64,000 bases of DNA from Lachnospiraceae bacterium AC3007 (lineage in GTDB: Bacteria > Bacillota > Clostridia > Lachnospirales > Lachnospiraceae): positions 257,632 through 321,631 of the forward strand of contig KK211271.1 in the NCBI GenBank assembly GCA_000621405.1, given 5' to 3'. The notes under the pieces are model-generated. The model was not told where the DNA came from and searched no databases. It saw nothing but the letters and a program-made list of their open reading frames with translations. Positions 1-8,998 of this stretch are shown piece by piece (the stretch's first letter is position 1; each line of letters starts with the position of its first letter). A program made the translations under genes and the position numbers.

Positions 1-100
1 TGACGGCTCGGTTCAGGCGTGGTTTGTACCCTGAAGATCATTTCTGCGTGATTAAGATACAATTTGCCCGGGATGACAGCCCGGTGACGGCCCGGTTCAG
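1..100. repeat. 16-bp imperfect direct repeat in the gene-free left edge
   Basis: A 16-bp word (TGACGGCTCGGTTCAG) at 1-16 recurs at 85-100 with one mismatch (C for T at position 8). No open reading frame that I believe in covers 1-134, which is the downstream flank of the first minus-strand gene. It may be the edge of a larger tandem array cut by the window boundary. Confidence 0.45.
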
Positions 101-134
101 TCAACATCCGAAAGGCAATAACGGGCAGGTCGCT

Positions 135-671
135 CTATTCGATCAGGATGAAGGAGGTCCTTCGGAACGCGCTTATTATGCGCATTATCGCAGAGTAAAT
201 AAGACCTGCGCTGTAGATCGTAACAGCTGTCGACGTATCCCTTATATAGATGATGCACATCAGTGCAAGGATGATATTGATAATGCCGTGCGACATCTTC
301 ATGAGCCAGAATCCGTCTACCGTCCGTCTGGATTCTCTTGCGCGGAGCACTTCGATCACACCGGAAAAGGCATGGATACTAATCAGATATATCATGACGT
401 AAAACTGCGGCACCCCGGTCAGTGTCCCCGTGAACATTGCAAAATCAAAGACGACGACACCCTGAAAGAGTATCATCTTTCCGCCGACCATGTGGCGCGC
501 CATCACAAAATAAAAGACGATATCCTTGATCCCCTTTATCGCAAAGCCTATCGACACGAAAAAAAGGACAATATCCAGCGCATTATCATCAGGCAGAGCT
601 ACAAGGATGATCGCGGCAGCTATCATGAGGAGGGCATACAATATCTTTTTTATCCGCTGAAATAAAGTCAT
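135..671 (-). CDS. DUF308/HdeD-like small membrane protein
   Basis: A 178-residue, very hydrophobic protein with about five to six predicted membrane segments, starting right after the short basic stretch at the N terminus (FQRIKK). The pattern of paired helices and the length fit the DUF308 (HdeD-like) family, whose biochemical role is not established outside the acid-stress protein HdeD. The start codon overlaps the stop of the upstream gene (668-671, ATGA type), so it is translationally coupled and is the last gene of a four-gene operon read from 2912 down. The family call rests on overall pattern, so another small integral membrane family is possible. Confidence 0.6.
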   Translation of the reverse strand: MTLFQRIKKILYALLMIAAAIILVALPDDNALDIVLFFVSIGFAIKGIKDIVFYFVMARHMVGGKMILFQGVVVFDFAMFTGTLTGVPQFYVMIYLISIHAFSGVIEVLRARESRRTVDGFWLMKMSHGIINIILALMCIIYIRDTSTAVTIYSAGLIYSAIMRIISAFRRTSFILIE

Positions 672-1783
672 GCTCCGCTCCTTTTGAAAAAGCCGGCCCT
701 CGCCACTCCGGCGAGCATATTCTTCGATCTCTGGATCTCGGAGATCACCATTCCCTTATGCGCTATGGCTCCCAGGATAAATCTTCCGAGGAAGGTCTCA
801 TCCTTTTCATCTTTGGAGCTTTGCATGTATTCTTCAAAATATCTGTCGGTCGAAAAAACATCTATCGTATGTCCTGAAAGCTCTTCGCCGAGCGCCCTCC
901 AGTCATCACATGCCGACAGCTGTCTTTTTTCTATTGTCTCCCTTATCCTGTCGCGCCAGGGCCCCGAAGCCTCCGTGTCATACACATCCTTCTCAAAGAC
1001 TTTTTCTTCCCCGCGGATATACTTCATGGCTCTTATCATCTGCGTGAAAGCCTTCATGTAATCTGAGGGATTGTCTTTTATGATCTCTCCGTAATCTCCC
1101 CATGCCGGAAGATATCTGTATCTTACAAAGCTGTAATCGGGAAGATGCCCGGCCCGTCCGTGGCCGAGGTTCATGATCGTATTCTCATTTCTCTGATACA
1201 GGCTGTTGGTATATATGCTGTTCTCAAGATCATCCGGCGTGGAAGTCGTATGCCTGAAGGTGATGAGTTTTTCCCTGAAGCCGTCTTCTTCCGGAAAAAG
1301 CTCGTAAAAAACATGATTTGTATTGTTGATGACAAGAGAAGGCGTCCCTGCAAAATTGGCATGAGCCCATGTGTCCGCAAGGACGTGCATGGCTATGCCG
1401 ACAGACTGCAGAGGTCTTCCCTTTGCAAGCTCCACTGTCTTAACGGCAAGGTCTCCGTTGGGACCGCAGATAAGACGGTACTTGTTGAGATACAGTCTGG
1501 AACAGTGAGGCTTTGAAGCATAGAGATCCCTCGGAAGGAAGTGGAAAGAAGACCATATCCTTGTGATATCCTGTCTTCCCACGGGATCTGTCCTTGCATC
1601 CATCATCTCGAGTTGCAGCTGAGTCGTCGCCGCTCTTAACGGCCCTTTTATCTTTGCAAGAAGAGTCCTTGAGCACTCATCGACGAACTGGGCGCTGTAG
1701 GCGATATCAAGACTCTCCTCATGAGAATAACCCGCAAGGAACGCCGCACAATATGTCGCATAATAGTGAAAATCCATCTGCAT
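668..1783 (-). CDS. DUF6765-like protein with a His/Asp metal-site motif
   Basis: A 371-residue soluble protein with no signal peptide. It opens with MQMDFHYYATY and carries an H-x3-D-x3-H array (His133, Asp137, His141, in HVLADTWAH) of the kind seen in zinc-dependent phospholipase C/S1-P1-like folds. With the early His6 this suggests a metal-binding, possibly hydrolytic, all-helical enzyme. The DUF6765 assignment is from memory of the N-terminal pattern. The gene ends by overlapping the start of the DUF308-like gene and begins 8 bp after the 164-residue membrane protein, so it sits inside the same operon. Substrate unknown. Confidence 0.6.
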   Translation of the reverse strand: MQMDFHYYATYCAAFLAGYSHEESLDIAYSAQFVDECSRTLLAKIKGPLRAATTQLQLEMMDARTDPVGRQDITRIWSSFHFLPRDLYASKPHCSRLYLNKYRLICGPNGDLAVKTVELAKGRPLQSVGIAMHVLADTWAHANFAGTPSLVINNTNHVFYELFPEEDGFREKLITFRHTTSTPDDLENSIYTNSLYQRNENTIMNLGHGRAGHLPDYSFVRYRYLPAWGDYGEIIKDNPSDYMKAFTQMIRAMKYIRGEEKVFEKDVYDTEASGPWRDRIRETIEKRQLSACDDWRALGEELSGHTIDVFSTDRYFEEYMQSSKDEKDETFLGRFILGAIAHKGMVISEIQRSKNMLAGVARAGFFKRSGA

Positions 1784-1791
1784 GATACGTG

Positions 1792-2286
1792 CTACTCCCG
1801 CGGCTTTTCTTTACGATACTTCCTGACCTTGTTTGTGGTGATGATAACGCTTAAACACACGTAAGCCGTAGTCATATCCACAAGCAGCGAGGCTATGGTA
1901 GTATCGATATTCTTCATATCCGTGAACTTGTCTTTGTAATAGAAAAGACTGATAAGATTGAGCAGGAGCATGATACAGGTTCCCACCATATATCCCTTTT
2001 TATGAGGTTTTCCTTTTGAGGCCCGTATGGCATTCAGTCCGATATAGAAGTGATAATACATTATCAGCGCAGACATGACAGCGACCGCTATGACTGTGAA
2101 AATGATCAGTACCGCCTTGGAAAGAGCGCTGTCCGCTTCAAAGGTTACAGTGCTTTCCGCTCCCCAGAATACGCCCAAGGTAGCTTTTACCACACCCCAC
2201 AGGCCCATAACAATAAGACCCATACCGCTTACGTACAGGTCATCCTCGTATTTTCTGAGTTCCGCGTTCTCTCTGTTGAGCGTCAT
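1792..2286 (-). CDS. small membrane protein of unknown function
   Basis: A 164-residue protein with four predicted membrane helices (about residues 22-42, 55-80, 98-118 and 128-150) and charged ends. I do not recognise a family. Its first codon overlaps the stop of the upstream SGNH hydrolase gene by 4 bp (2283-2286), and the next gene follows after 8 bp, so it is co-translated with its neighbours. It may be the membrane partner of one of the two putative hydrolases of this operon, but nothing in the sequence proves that. Confidence 0.75.
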   Translation of the reverse strand: MTLNRENAELRKYEDDLYVSGMGLIVMGLWGVVKATLGVFWGAESTVTFEADSALSKAVLIIFTVIAVAVMSALIMYYHFYIGLNAIRASKGKPHKKGYMVGTCIMLLLNLISLFYYKDKFTDMKNIDTTIASLLVDMTTAYVCLSVIITTNKVRKYRKEKPRE

Positions 2287-2912
2287 TCTTTGATCAGCCC
2301 GTACAGCTTTTCGGCAAGTATCCTGTGTCCTTCGGGTGTCAGATGCAGCGAGTCATATTCCGACGGGCGGATGTATTCGGCTGCATTGAAGAATATACAG
2401 CCGAGCTCTTCTGCGACAGCCCTGTAATGCTCCGGGAACTGTCTTGATCTTTCAATGGCATCTTCGTAGAAGGCTCCGTAGAAGGGCGAGGATTTGATCC
2501 CCTCTCCGATCTCAGGAGGCGATACCAGTATGATCTTAGGAATAAAGCCCTGCTTTTCGGCAGTGAACTCCTTTATCACTTTTACGAGCACTCCCGCGCC
2601 TTCAGCTATATCCTTTGCGCTCATATGAAAAGTATCCTTCAGGTCATTGCTGCCTAGCATCATGATCACGATGTCCACAGGCTTGTGTGAATTAAGACAC
2701 GGCTTAAGATAGTCGAGCCCGTTCTTCCATCCGTCTATCGGGTCGTCATGGATAGTCGTGCGCCCGTTGCAGCCCTCCTCGATGACAGTATGATCGTCGC
2801 CAAGCAGCATCTGCAGCCTTCCGGGATAGCGGACGTCTCTGGGATAGCGCATCCCCGTCTCGGGTACGTAACCGTATGTATTTGAATCGCCGTAGCAAAG
2901 AACCGTGGTCAT
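2283..2912 (-). CDS. SGNH/GDSL-family hydrolase (arylesterase-like)
   Basis: A 209-residue cytoplasmic protein with the four SGNH blocks in order: block I CYGDSNTYGY with nucleophile Ser10, block II Gly50 in CNGRTT, block III Asn89 in LGSNDLK, and block V Asp187-x-x-His190 in DSLHL. The N-terminal block resembles the arylesterase/acyltransferase branch of the family rather than secreted lipases, and there is no signal peptide. Expected reaction: hydrolysis or transfer of a short acyl ester; the substrate is unknown. It is the first gene of a coupled operon with two membrane proteins and a DUF6765-like protein. Confidence 0.85.
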   Translation of the reverse strand: MTTVLCYGDSNTYGYVPETGMRYPRDVRYPGRLQMLLGDDHTVIEEGCNGRTTIHDDPIDGWKNGLDYLKPCLNSHKPVDIVIMMLGSNDLKDTFHMSAKDIAEGAGVLVKVIKEFTAEKQGFIPKIILVSPPEIGEGIKSSPFYGAFYEDAIERSRQFPEHYRAVAEELGCIFFNAAEYIRPSEYDSLHLTPEGHRILAEKLYGLIKE

Positions 2913-2930
2913 AATTCCCTCTGTCCTGCT

Positions 2931-3848
2931 TCAATCAGTTTTCTGAAAATGCTGATAATCCTTCAGAGTCTTCCAGTTGCCGCCCCAGGTAAAACCATGC
3001 GCCTTGAACAGCTCGTATACGTCATCTCCCGGTCCGATCTTGTGAGGAAAATCGGACAAACGGTCTGCGTAGGGTTCCGAGCCCGGAGGAGATATCCTCT
3101 CCTTGCCGCCGGGATAGGTTACATATGGATTATAAAACGGATTGATGTCGATGGCTACTCCGTACGCATGCTTTGAGAGATTCTGCGATCCAGATACGGT
3201 ACGGAAATTAAAGCATGAAGTGTTGTCATCTGCGCATGAGAGATCATCGTCTCCGCCGTATTCATCTATGAGACGCATCTTGTCTATCTGATAACCTCTT
3301 TTATAGAGTTCCTCAAAGATCTCCACGAGGTCTGAAGCTATCTTTTTGTTGCAGACAAGCTCGCCTGTCTGCGTATTGCCGTTGAAATCATGATAGGAGA
3401 GCCGGAGGTATCTGAGATCGTCTCTTGATATCGGACAGTCCTGAGGATAGGATACACCGAGCATCCTTGAGAAGACTTCATCGGGGATGGGCTCCTGGGT
3501 GAAGACACCGGCGGCATCTTCGCTCTCTGTCTCTTCGTCTTCTTCAGCAGTAGTGTCTGCCGCAGTCTCTTCTGTCTCTTCTTCCGCGGCTTCTTCTGTC
3601 TCTTCTTCTGATCCCGAAGGCTCTGCCTCAAGGAACATCGGCTCTGTGATGTTGGTGTCCGTGTCGCTGACAGCGGAGTCGCCTGCCTCGACGGCTTCAA
3701 AAGGGACCATGGTATCGGTGTCTTTCATGGCATTCTCCTCGATGGTGACTGACGCTGCTTCAAAGGATTCGGAAGGGGAGTCAGCTTCGGCTGCGCAACC
3801 GGAGAGAATAAGGGTAAAGAGCAATAAAGCAGTGCAGCTTCGCTGCAC
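2931..3848 (-). CDS. M15-family D,D-/L,D-peptidase lipoprotein (VanY/CwlK-like)
   Basis: A secreted zinc peptidase acting on cell-wall peptides. I place the start at GTG 3848 (305 residues), 8 bases after GGGGGTG; this gives a short lipoprotein signal ending in the lipobox LSGC. Then comes an acidic low-complexity linker of about 100 residues rich in Glu, Thr and Ala, then the M15 domain. Zinc ligands are His227 and Asp234 (SKHAYGVAID) and His300 (DYQHFQ), with the conserved GGNW before it. The chosen start lies in a 43-bp sequence that occurs twice, and the frame stays open upstream through both copies to 4058, so two starts with near-identical RBS and N termini exist. No metal ligand is missing. 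Confidence 0.8.
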   Translation of the reverse strand: MQRSCTALLLFTLILSGCAAEADSPSESFEAASVTIEENAMKDTDTMVPFEAVEAGDSAVSDTDTNITEPMFLEAEPSGSEEETEEAAEEETEETAADTTAEEDEETESEDAAGVFTQEPIPDEVFSRMLGVSYPQDCPISRDDLRYLRLSYHDFNGNTQTGELVCNKKIASDLVEIFEELYKRGYQIDKMRLIDEYGGDDDLSCADDNTSCFNFRTVSGSQNLSKHAYGVAIDINPFYNPYVTYPGGKERISPPGSEPYADRLSDFPHKIGPGDDVYELFKAHGFTWGGNWKTLKDYQHFQKTD

Positions 3849-3929
3849 CGTAAATGCACCCCCGGAGAGCAATACAAACAGCTCATGCAATATAGCAGTG
3901 CAGCTTCGCTGCACCGTAAATGCACCCCC
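3821..3929 (-). repeat. duplicated 43-bp RBS/start/signal-peptide segment
   Basis: The 43-bp stretches 3821-3863 and 3887-3929 match at all but one base and lie 66 bp (22 codons) apart, so both read in the same frame of the M15 peptidase gene. Each contains, on the minus strand, GGGGGTG, eight bases, then GTG CAG CGA AGC. Each also holds a small perfect hairpin, GTGCAG-CGAA-... pairing as GTGCAGC/GCTGCAC. It looks like a tandem duplication of a translation-start region. Confidence 0.8.
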
Positions 3930-3958
3930 AAGGAGCGTTGCTCCTTGGGGGTGCATTT
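3918..3958. repeat. perfect 19-bp inverted repeat (foldback)
   Basis: Arms 3918-3936 and 3940-3958 are perfect reverse complements with a 3-base loop (GTT). The core is GCACCCCCAAGGAGC. It sits just upstream of the start of the M15 peptidase and partly overlaps the second copy of its duplicated start segment, so in the transcript the GGGGGTG ribosome-binding sequence can be sequestered in the stem. Confidence 0.85.
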
Positions 3959-3962
3959 GCGC

Positions 3963-4020
3963 GGCACACGAAAAAAAATGCTCTTGTGCGCAAGCGCCCA
4001 GAGCATTTTTTTCGTGTGCC
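3963..4020. terminator. long bidirectional terminator between the solute-binding protein and M15 peptidase genes
   Basis: Arms at 3963-3984 (GGCACACG, eight A, TGCTCT) and 4000-4020 pair over about 21 bp with one bulged A. The loop contains its own GCGC/GCGC stem. A- and T-tracts inside the stem give a U-run in either direction. It lies 6 bp after the stop of the amino-acid-binding protein gene. Confidence 0.8.
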
Positions 4021-4026
4021 TTTGCT

Positions 4027-4815
4027 TTATTGCATGTATTGATCAACGAGTTTATCAAAGGTTCCGTTGTCTTTGAGTTTCTTTATTGCTACGTTGACGG
4101 CTTCCTGAAGAGCTGTGTCGCCCTTGGGAAGGGCTATCGCATATTCTTCGATCTCAAAGTCGAAATCTGCTCCGTCGAGGTCTTTGATCTTGTCGGGATA
4201 TTTTGAAGCAAATACTCCTGCGGGGTTACTGTCGATGATCACCGCATCGAGTCTTCCGTTCGCAAGATCGTTCACGGCATCGACTGCCTTGTTGTACTGT
4301 TGGCTCGTAGCGCCCTCGATCTCTTCAATTATGAAGTCACCCGTGGTGCCGAGCTGGCATCCTATCGTCTTGCCCTTGAGGTCGTCGTAAGTTGCGATAG
4401 TGGAATCGATCGGCACGAGCACATGCTGCACTGCATTGTAGTAAGACTCGGAGAAATCAACGCTCTGCTTTCTCTCATCGGTTACTGTCATGCCTGCTAT
4501 GGCAACATCGATCTTTGATCCGATGGCAGATACAAGAGAATCAAACTCCATGTTCTCTACCACTACTTCTACTCCGAGCTCCTCTCCGATGGCCTTGATG
4601 AGAGCCATGTCGAAGCCGTCAGGCTCGCCGTTGTCTCCAAGGTATTCGAAGGGCGGGAATTCCGCATTGGTACCTACGGTCAGTACTCCGTCCGCAAGTG
4701 CGGCCGAATCAATGCCGGAAGCTCCGCCTGCGGCTGCTCCCTTATCCGATCCGCATCCTGTAACGACAGCTGCCATGAGCGCAACTGTCAGTGCTATGCT
4801 TACTATCTTTTTCAT
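4027..4815 (-). CDS. polar amino acid ABC transporter substrate-binding lipoprotein
   Basis: A 262-residue family 3 solute-binding protein. Start chosen at ATG 4815 (MKKIVSIAL) because GGAGGACATT precedes it; upstream in-frame codons lack a signal peptide. The lipobox is VVTGC, followed by a Gly/Ala/Ser linker and the typical opening VGTNAEFPPFEY. The conserved MTVTDER motif that grips the amino acid alpha-carboxylate region is present. It binds an amino acid outside the cell and delivers it to the permease and ATPase encoded immediately upstream at 5074-6475. A spacer of about 258 bp filled by a 13-bp tandem array separates it from the ATPase gene. Confidence 0.9.
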   Translation of the reverse strand: MKKIVSIALTVALMAAVVTGCGSDKGAAAGGASGIDSAALADGVLTVGTNAEFPPFEYLGDNGEPDGFDMALIKAIGEELGVEVVVENMEFDSLVSAIGSKIDVAIAGMTVTDERKQSVDFSESYYNAVQHVLVPIDSTIATYDDLKGKTIGCQLGTTGDFIIEEIEGATSQQYNKAVDAVNDLANGRLDAVIIDSNPAGVFASKYPDKIKDLDGADFDFEIEEYAIALPKGDTALQEAVNVAIKKLKDNGTFDKLVDQYMQ

Positions 4816-4915
4816 AATGTCCTCCAGTTCGGGCGATACCGCCCTCTTATATATCATTTTTACGTGTCGCATGATACCACGACATATCATGTTTCGCAAG
4901 TTTTCGTGCCGCACG

Positions 4916-5071
4916 CTCTTTAGGTCTGCTCTTACGACCTGCTCTTTCCGCCTGTTCTTCCGACCCGCTCTTACAACTCGCTCTTACGGCCTGTTCTTTG
5001 GGCCCGTTCTTACGGCCTGCTCTTCCGGCACACTCTTTGGGCCAGCTCTCCCGGCCTGCTCTTAAGGCCAG
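4916..5071. repeat. 13-bp minisatellite, 12 degenerate copies
   Basis: Twelve consecutive 13-bp units run without a single insertion or deletion, with a pattern close to CTCTTACGGCCTG. Copies differ mainly at bases 6-12. The array ends 3 bp from the stop codon of the ABC ATPase gene and fills most of the untranslated spacer before the solute-binding protein gene. Since 13 is not a multiple of three, it is not a coding repeat. Confidence 0.9.
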
Positions 5072-5073
5072 GT

Positions 5074-5796
5074 CTACAGTACCTTGGAAAGAAAGTCCTG
5101 CAGTCTCTTGGTCTCGGGCTCTCCGAAGAGCTTATCAGGCGTATTCTCCTCCATGATGATACCCTCATCCATGAACATCACTCTGGTCGCGACCTCTCTC
5201 GCGAAGCCCATCTCATGAGTAACTATGACCATCGTCATGCCGCCGTCCGCAAGCGTCTTGATAACGTCAAGGACTTCTCCCACCATCTCCGGATCGAGCG
5301 CCGACGTCGGCTCATCAAAAAGCATGACATCGGGATTCATCGCAAGAGACCTGACTATCGCGATACGCTGCTTCTGTCCGCCGGAGAGCGATGCCGGATA
5401 CACATCGGCCTTCTCCTTTAAGTTTACTCTGTCGAGAAGCTTAAGCGCTGCTTCCGATGCCTCTTCCTTTTTCATAAGGCCCAGCTTCACCGGCGCAAGG
5501 GTTATATTTTCCATTACCGTCTTGTTTGCAAAAAGATTGAAGCTCTGGAAAACCATGCCCATGTGCTCACGGATCTGATTTATGTTAACCGAAGGGTCGG
5601 TGATGAGCTGGTCTTCAAACCATATCTCTCCCGATGTAGGCTCCTCCAAAAGATTCAGGCACCTTAAAAATGTGCTCTTGCCGGAACCGGAAGGTCCTAT
5701 GATCGCTACCTTCTCGCCCTTGTCTATCTCTGTGCTGATGCCTTTTAACACCTCAAGGCCGTTGAATGTCTTGCATAGATTCTTAACGGAGATCAC
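5074..5796 (-). CDS. polar amino acid ABC transporter ATP-binding protein
   Basis: A 240-residue ATPase of the GlnQ/HisP group: Walker [11 protein letters not shown]-loop FQSFNLF, signature LSGGQKQR, Walker [13 protein letters not shown] and switch His in VTHEMGF. I take GTG 5796 as the start because GAGGAGG lies about ten bases upstream; the frame is open to an ATG at 5826 that has no good ribosome binding site. The start overlaps the end of the permease gene by 14 bp. It energises uptake through the permease at 5783-6475 with the binding protein at 4027-4815. Confidence 0.93.
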   Translation of the reverse strand: MISVKNLCKTFNGLEVLKGISTEIDKGEKVAIIGPSGSGKSTFLRCLNLLEEPTSGEIWFEDQLITDPSVNINQIREHMGMVFQSFNLFANKTVMENITLAPVKLGLMKKEEASEAALKLLDRVNLKEKADVYPASLSGGQKQRIAIVRSLAMNPDVMLFDEPTSALDPEMVGEVLDVIKTLADGGMTMVIVTHEMGFAREVATRVMFMDEGIIMEENTPDKLFGEPETKRLQDFLSKVL

Positions 5797-6475
5797 TTCT
5801 ACGCATCCTCCTCTCCAGAGCTTCAAGCAGAAGCGTAAGTATCTTGATGAGAATAAAATAGATCACGGCTGCCCCGATGAGCGGCATGAACGCCTCATAG
5901 GTGCGGCTTGAAATCTGGCTCGCAGCCCTTGTAAGATCGGAGAGACTCACATATCCGACTATGGCCGTCTCCTTGATAAGGGTGATGAATTCGTTGCCGA
6001 TGGGCGGCAGTACGTTCTTAAATGCCTGCGGGAGCACTATCTCCCACATCGTCTGACCCTTTGTCAGTCCCAGCGAATATCCGGCCTCCGTCTGACCCTT
6101 GTCCACAGCGAGGATCCCGGCTCTTATTATCTCGGAGACGTACGCTCCGGAATTGATGCCAAAGGAGAGCGATGCCACCAGCACGCCGTTCTTCGAAGTG
6201 GAAAAGACTATGAACCACATGATGAGGAGCTGCAATACCGCGGGTGTTCCTCTTATGACGTCCACATAGGCCGTGGCCAGGTACCACCAGAGCGTGTGTT
6301 TGCGCCCTTTTTTCGGCTCCGACAGTTTCATCAGAGCTACTATGCATCCGATAATTATGCCGATGATGCCTGCAAATAACGCTATCTCAAGCGTTACTCC
6401 CAGTCCTTTGACATACAGCATCCATCTGTCATTCACGATGAATGCGTTATAGAATTTTGTCTCTATATTATTCAT
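5783..6475 (-). CDS. polar amino acid ABC transporter permease
   Basis: A 230-residue HisM/GlnP-type permease with about five membrane helices. The EAA loop that docks on the ATPase is seen in [21 protein letters not shown], and the GTP motif ([11 protein letters not shown]) is present. It is the first gene of the transporter operon (permease, ATPase, binding protein). Its start overlaps the stop of the upstream SGNH-like gene by 8 bp (6468-6475), so the transporter may share a transcript with the MBOAT pair. Confidence 0.92.
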   Translation of the reverse strand: MNNIETKFYNAFIVNDRWMLYVKGLGVTLEIALFAGIIGIIIGCIVALMKLSEPKKGRKHTLWWYLATAYVDVIRGTPAVLQLLIMWFIVFSTSKNGVLVASLSFGINSGAYVSEIIRAGILAVDKGQTEAGYSLGLTKGQTMWEIVLPQAFKNVLPPIGNEFITLIKETAIVGYVSLSDLTRAASQISSRTYEAFMPLIGAAVIYFILIKILTLLLEALERRMRRSDLR

Positions 6476-7448
6476 TGTCCCAGAAACCTGTGCCTTCCAT
6501 ATGATCCTTCAGTTCTTCAGTATAGACCTCTGCTCCGCGCCGGTTCACGTGGATGGAATCGCCGAAGAGGGCATTCTCATATACGGGAACCTCCGTTATC
6601 ACATCCATCTCGGGATGGCGCGCCTGTACATCTTCCATGTAGGCCGTAAAGCCGTCCATGAAGGCTGCATGCATCGCATCGGATGACGCCTGATTGATCG
6701 GAGGCTGCGCCACGATCACTTTCACGCCGTTATCCTTCAGCATGTTCAGAAGCCTTTCATAATAATAGACTACAAGCGGCGAATAATCAAAGACTTCATG
6801 CCGGCACTCATATGTCTCGCCGTCATCACCATCGGCGCTTCCGAATTCGCAATAGCCGAGATCCGCTCTTATAGAGTCAAATTTCACCAAGTTGCTGTTT
6901 TTATTTCCGATAAAATGCGACTCGTACATCTGCGACAGATACTTTGAAGGAAGGCGCAGTCTGTATGAGAGCATGTCCGTGAACCTGCCCTTCGACGCGA
7001 CTATGGGATCCGATGTTCCGAGAGCCCTGATGTAGATCTCTCCTATCTCGGATGCATCAAGGAAGTTAAAGTAGAGCGTCTGATCCCAGTTGTCTATGTC
7101 GCAGAAATGATACGGCGCAAAGACCACGACAGCGTTTTTGGGAGCGCCGTTGTGCTCGATGTAATTCTCGACCGCGTAATACATCTCTATTGGTGTCGCG
7201 CCGCCTATCGCGATATTGTAGGTATCCTCATGCAGAAGAGACGGCAGCAGCGAGGACTTCGCTCTCGAATCCCCGATGATCAGCGTATCTGCATCGATAT
7301 AAGGATCCTTCGAATTCTCGAATTCCTCGTACCACATCACGTATTCCACCGACATATAGCCGAGCGGCAGGACAAAAGCCGCTATGCACAGAACTATCAG
7401 CGGGATCGAGATCAGTATGAAATTTCTGAACAGTCTAAGCTTTTTCAT
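6468..7448 (-). CDS. membrane-anchored SGNH/DltD-like protein, MBOAT partner
   Basis: A 326-residue protein with one N-terminal membrane anchor (about residues 10-34) and an extracellular domain. Start at ATG 7448 (MKKLRLF), 2 bp after the stop of the MBOAT gene. SGNH features: Ser61 in IIGDSRAKS and Asp297-x-x-His300 in GDSIHVN. Such DltD/AlgX-like proteins accept an acyl group exported by an MBOAT protein and place it on an envelope polymer, and the adjacent MBOAT gene supports that role. The acceptor polymer cannot be deduced. Longer in-frame upstream codons overlap the MBOAT gene and add no signal, so I rejected them. Confidence 0.82.
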   Translation of the reverse strand: MKKLRLFRNFILISIPLIVLCIAAFVLPLGYMSVEYVMWYEEFENSKDPYIDADTLIIGDSRAKSSLLPSLLHEDTYNIAIGGATPIEMYYAVENYIEHNGAPKNAVVVFAPYHFCDIDNWDQTLYFNFLDASEIGEIYIRALGTSDPIVASKGRFTDMLSYRLRLPSKYLSQMYESHFIGNKNSNLVKFDSIRADLGYCEFGSADGDDGETYECRHEVFDYSPLVVYYYERLLNMLKDNGVKVIVAQPPINQASSDAMHAAFMDGFTAYMEDVQARHPEMDVITEVPVYENALFGDSIHVNRRGAEVYTEELKDHMEGTGFWDNE

Positions 7449-7450
7449 CG

Positions 7451-8863
7451 TCAGAACTTGAAATATATGAATGACTGCGTTCCTATGAACGTCGAGCCAA
7501 GTATCATCACAACAAAAACATAATATATCGCCCATCTTACAGGAGCGCTCTTTGACGCTATGATGCCGGCAGCATCGCCTGTCTTTTCATTCACTATGTC
7601 ATATATCAGGAGCACGATGAGCCCTACTATGAGATATACGAGGTTAAATGCTCCGAGTCCCAGTTCAAACGGCGATGTCGTAAGCACCGAAGCAAAGTCG
7701 AACTGCGTGAAGACCTTGCCTATTATCACGCAGGCTTTTTCCATATCCTCCGATCTGAACAGGAACATGGAGAAAGTAAAGAGCATGAAGGTCGTAAATA
7801 CCTTGAACCACCTCGGAAGCTTCGCCCTGAAAGGTGAGATAAGCGCCTGTATTATCTGGAAGAGCCCGGATACCATGCCCCAGAGGATGTACGTGATATC
7901 GGCCCCGTGCCACATGCCCGAGAGCGTGAACACTATGAAGATATTGAGATACTTGCGGAAGGTACCTTTTCGGTTGCCGCCGAGAGGGATATACACGTAA
8001 TCCCTGAACCAGTTGTTGAGCGTGATGTGCCAGTGCCTCCAGAACGACGCGCATGAGTCGGTAAAGAAAGGCTGTGTGAAGTTCTCGGTAAGTGAAAAGC
8101 CAAGCACCTCTCCCACGCCTATCGCTATCGTGGAGTAGGATGCGAAATCACAGAAGATCTGCACGGAATAGAGGCAGGTCGCAAGGAGCAGCTGGTAGCC
8201 CGTCACGTCCATGTAATTGTCGTAGATCAGATCCACGGCTATCGCAAGGCGGGAGGCCAGCACGAGCTTAAGAAAATACCCGTACGCCATCCGTATCAGT
8301 CCGTGCCTTATCCTTTCATAATCAAAGACATGCCTCTCTTCAAACTGCGGGAGCAGATGAGACGATCTCTCTATAGGCCCCGAGAGCAGCACCGGAAAGA
8401 AGGACGCAAACGCCGCGTACTGAATAAAGGAAGGCACCTTGTCGACCTTACCCTTATATATCTCGAATACAAATGTCAGGGACTGGAATATATAGAATGA
8501 GATCCCGACCGGTAGTATTATCTGAAGCGCTCTGTCCTTATCAATAAGAGACGAGAGGAGTCCCGCATACTTAAAGAAAAACAGCAGTCCCACGAGTATC
8601 ACTACGGTAAGAATTAGGACCTTTTTCCGTATGCGCGCCTCATGCGCCACATATCTAAGGAGATATCCCGAGCCGTAGGACACGAGCGTCACGCCCAGGA
8701 GCAGCAGACCGTATCCTGCGCCCGCGCGCATATAGAAAAAATAAGATGCAGCAACAAGCCACACGTTGCCTGCTGTAAGGCTTACGGCTCTCTCCTCCAA
8801 TATGAAATATACTATAGCGACAACCGGCAGGAATATCGCGAATTCAACCGAATTAAAAAGCAT
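7451..8863 (-). CDS. MBOAT-family O-acyltransferase (AlgI/DltB-like), first copy
   Basis: A 470-residue polytopic membrane protein of full family length. The central motif block at about 274-296 (FWRHWHITLNNWFRDYVYIP) and the invariant histidine His319 in SGMWHGA are intact. It moves an acyl group from the cytosol across the membrane for O-acylation of a cell-envelope polymer. It is transcribed with the SGNH protein immediately downstream. A second, diverged MBOAT gene lies at 32044-33417 with the same motifs at the same positions. Confidence 0.93.
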   Translation of the reverse strand: MLFNSVEFAIFLPVVAIVYFILEERAVSLTAGNVWLVAASYFFYMRAGAGYGLLLLGVTLVSYGSGYLLRYVAHEARIRKKVLILTVVILVGLLFFFKYAGLLSSLIDKDRALQIILPVGISFYIFQSLTFVFEIYKGKVDKVPSFIQYAAFASFFPVLLSGPIERSSHLLPQFEERHVFDYERIRHGLIRMAYGYFLKLVLASRLAIAVDLIYDNYMDVTGYQLLLATCLYSVQIFCDFASYSTIAIGVGEVLGFSLTENFTQPFFTDSCASFWRHWHITLNNWFRDYVYIPLGGNRKGTFRKYLNIFIVFTLSGMWHGADITYILWGMVSGLFQIIQALISPFRAKLPRWFKVFTTFMLFTFSMFLFRSEDMEKACVIIGKVFTQFDFASVLTTSPFELGLGAFNLVYLIVGLIVLLIYDIVNEKTGDAAGIIASKSAPVRWAIYYVFVVMILGSTFIGTQSFIYFKF

Positions 8864-8998
8864 GGGGAAATATTACAATGCAAAATAAGAATGGTCAAGC
8901 AATACGCACCTCGGCGCCATATCCCTGTGGCGGATGTCTTGCCTTTATCGCCGATTAGTGTTTTAATGCTTTAGTAAATCTTTTATGGCGGGGAGAAC

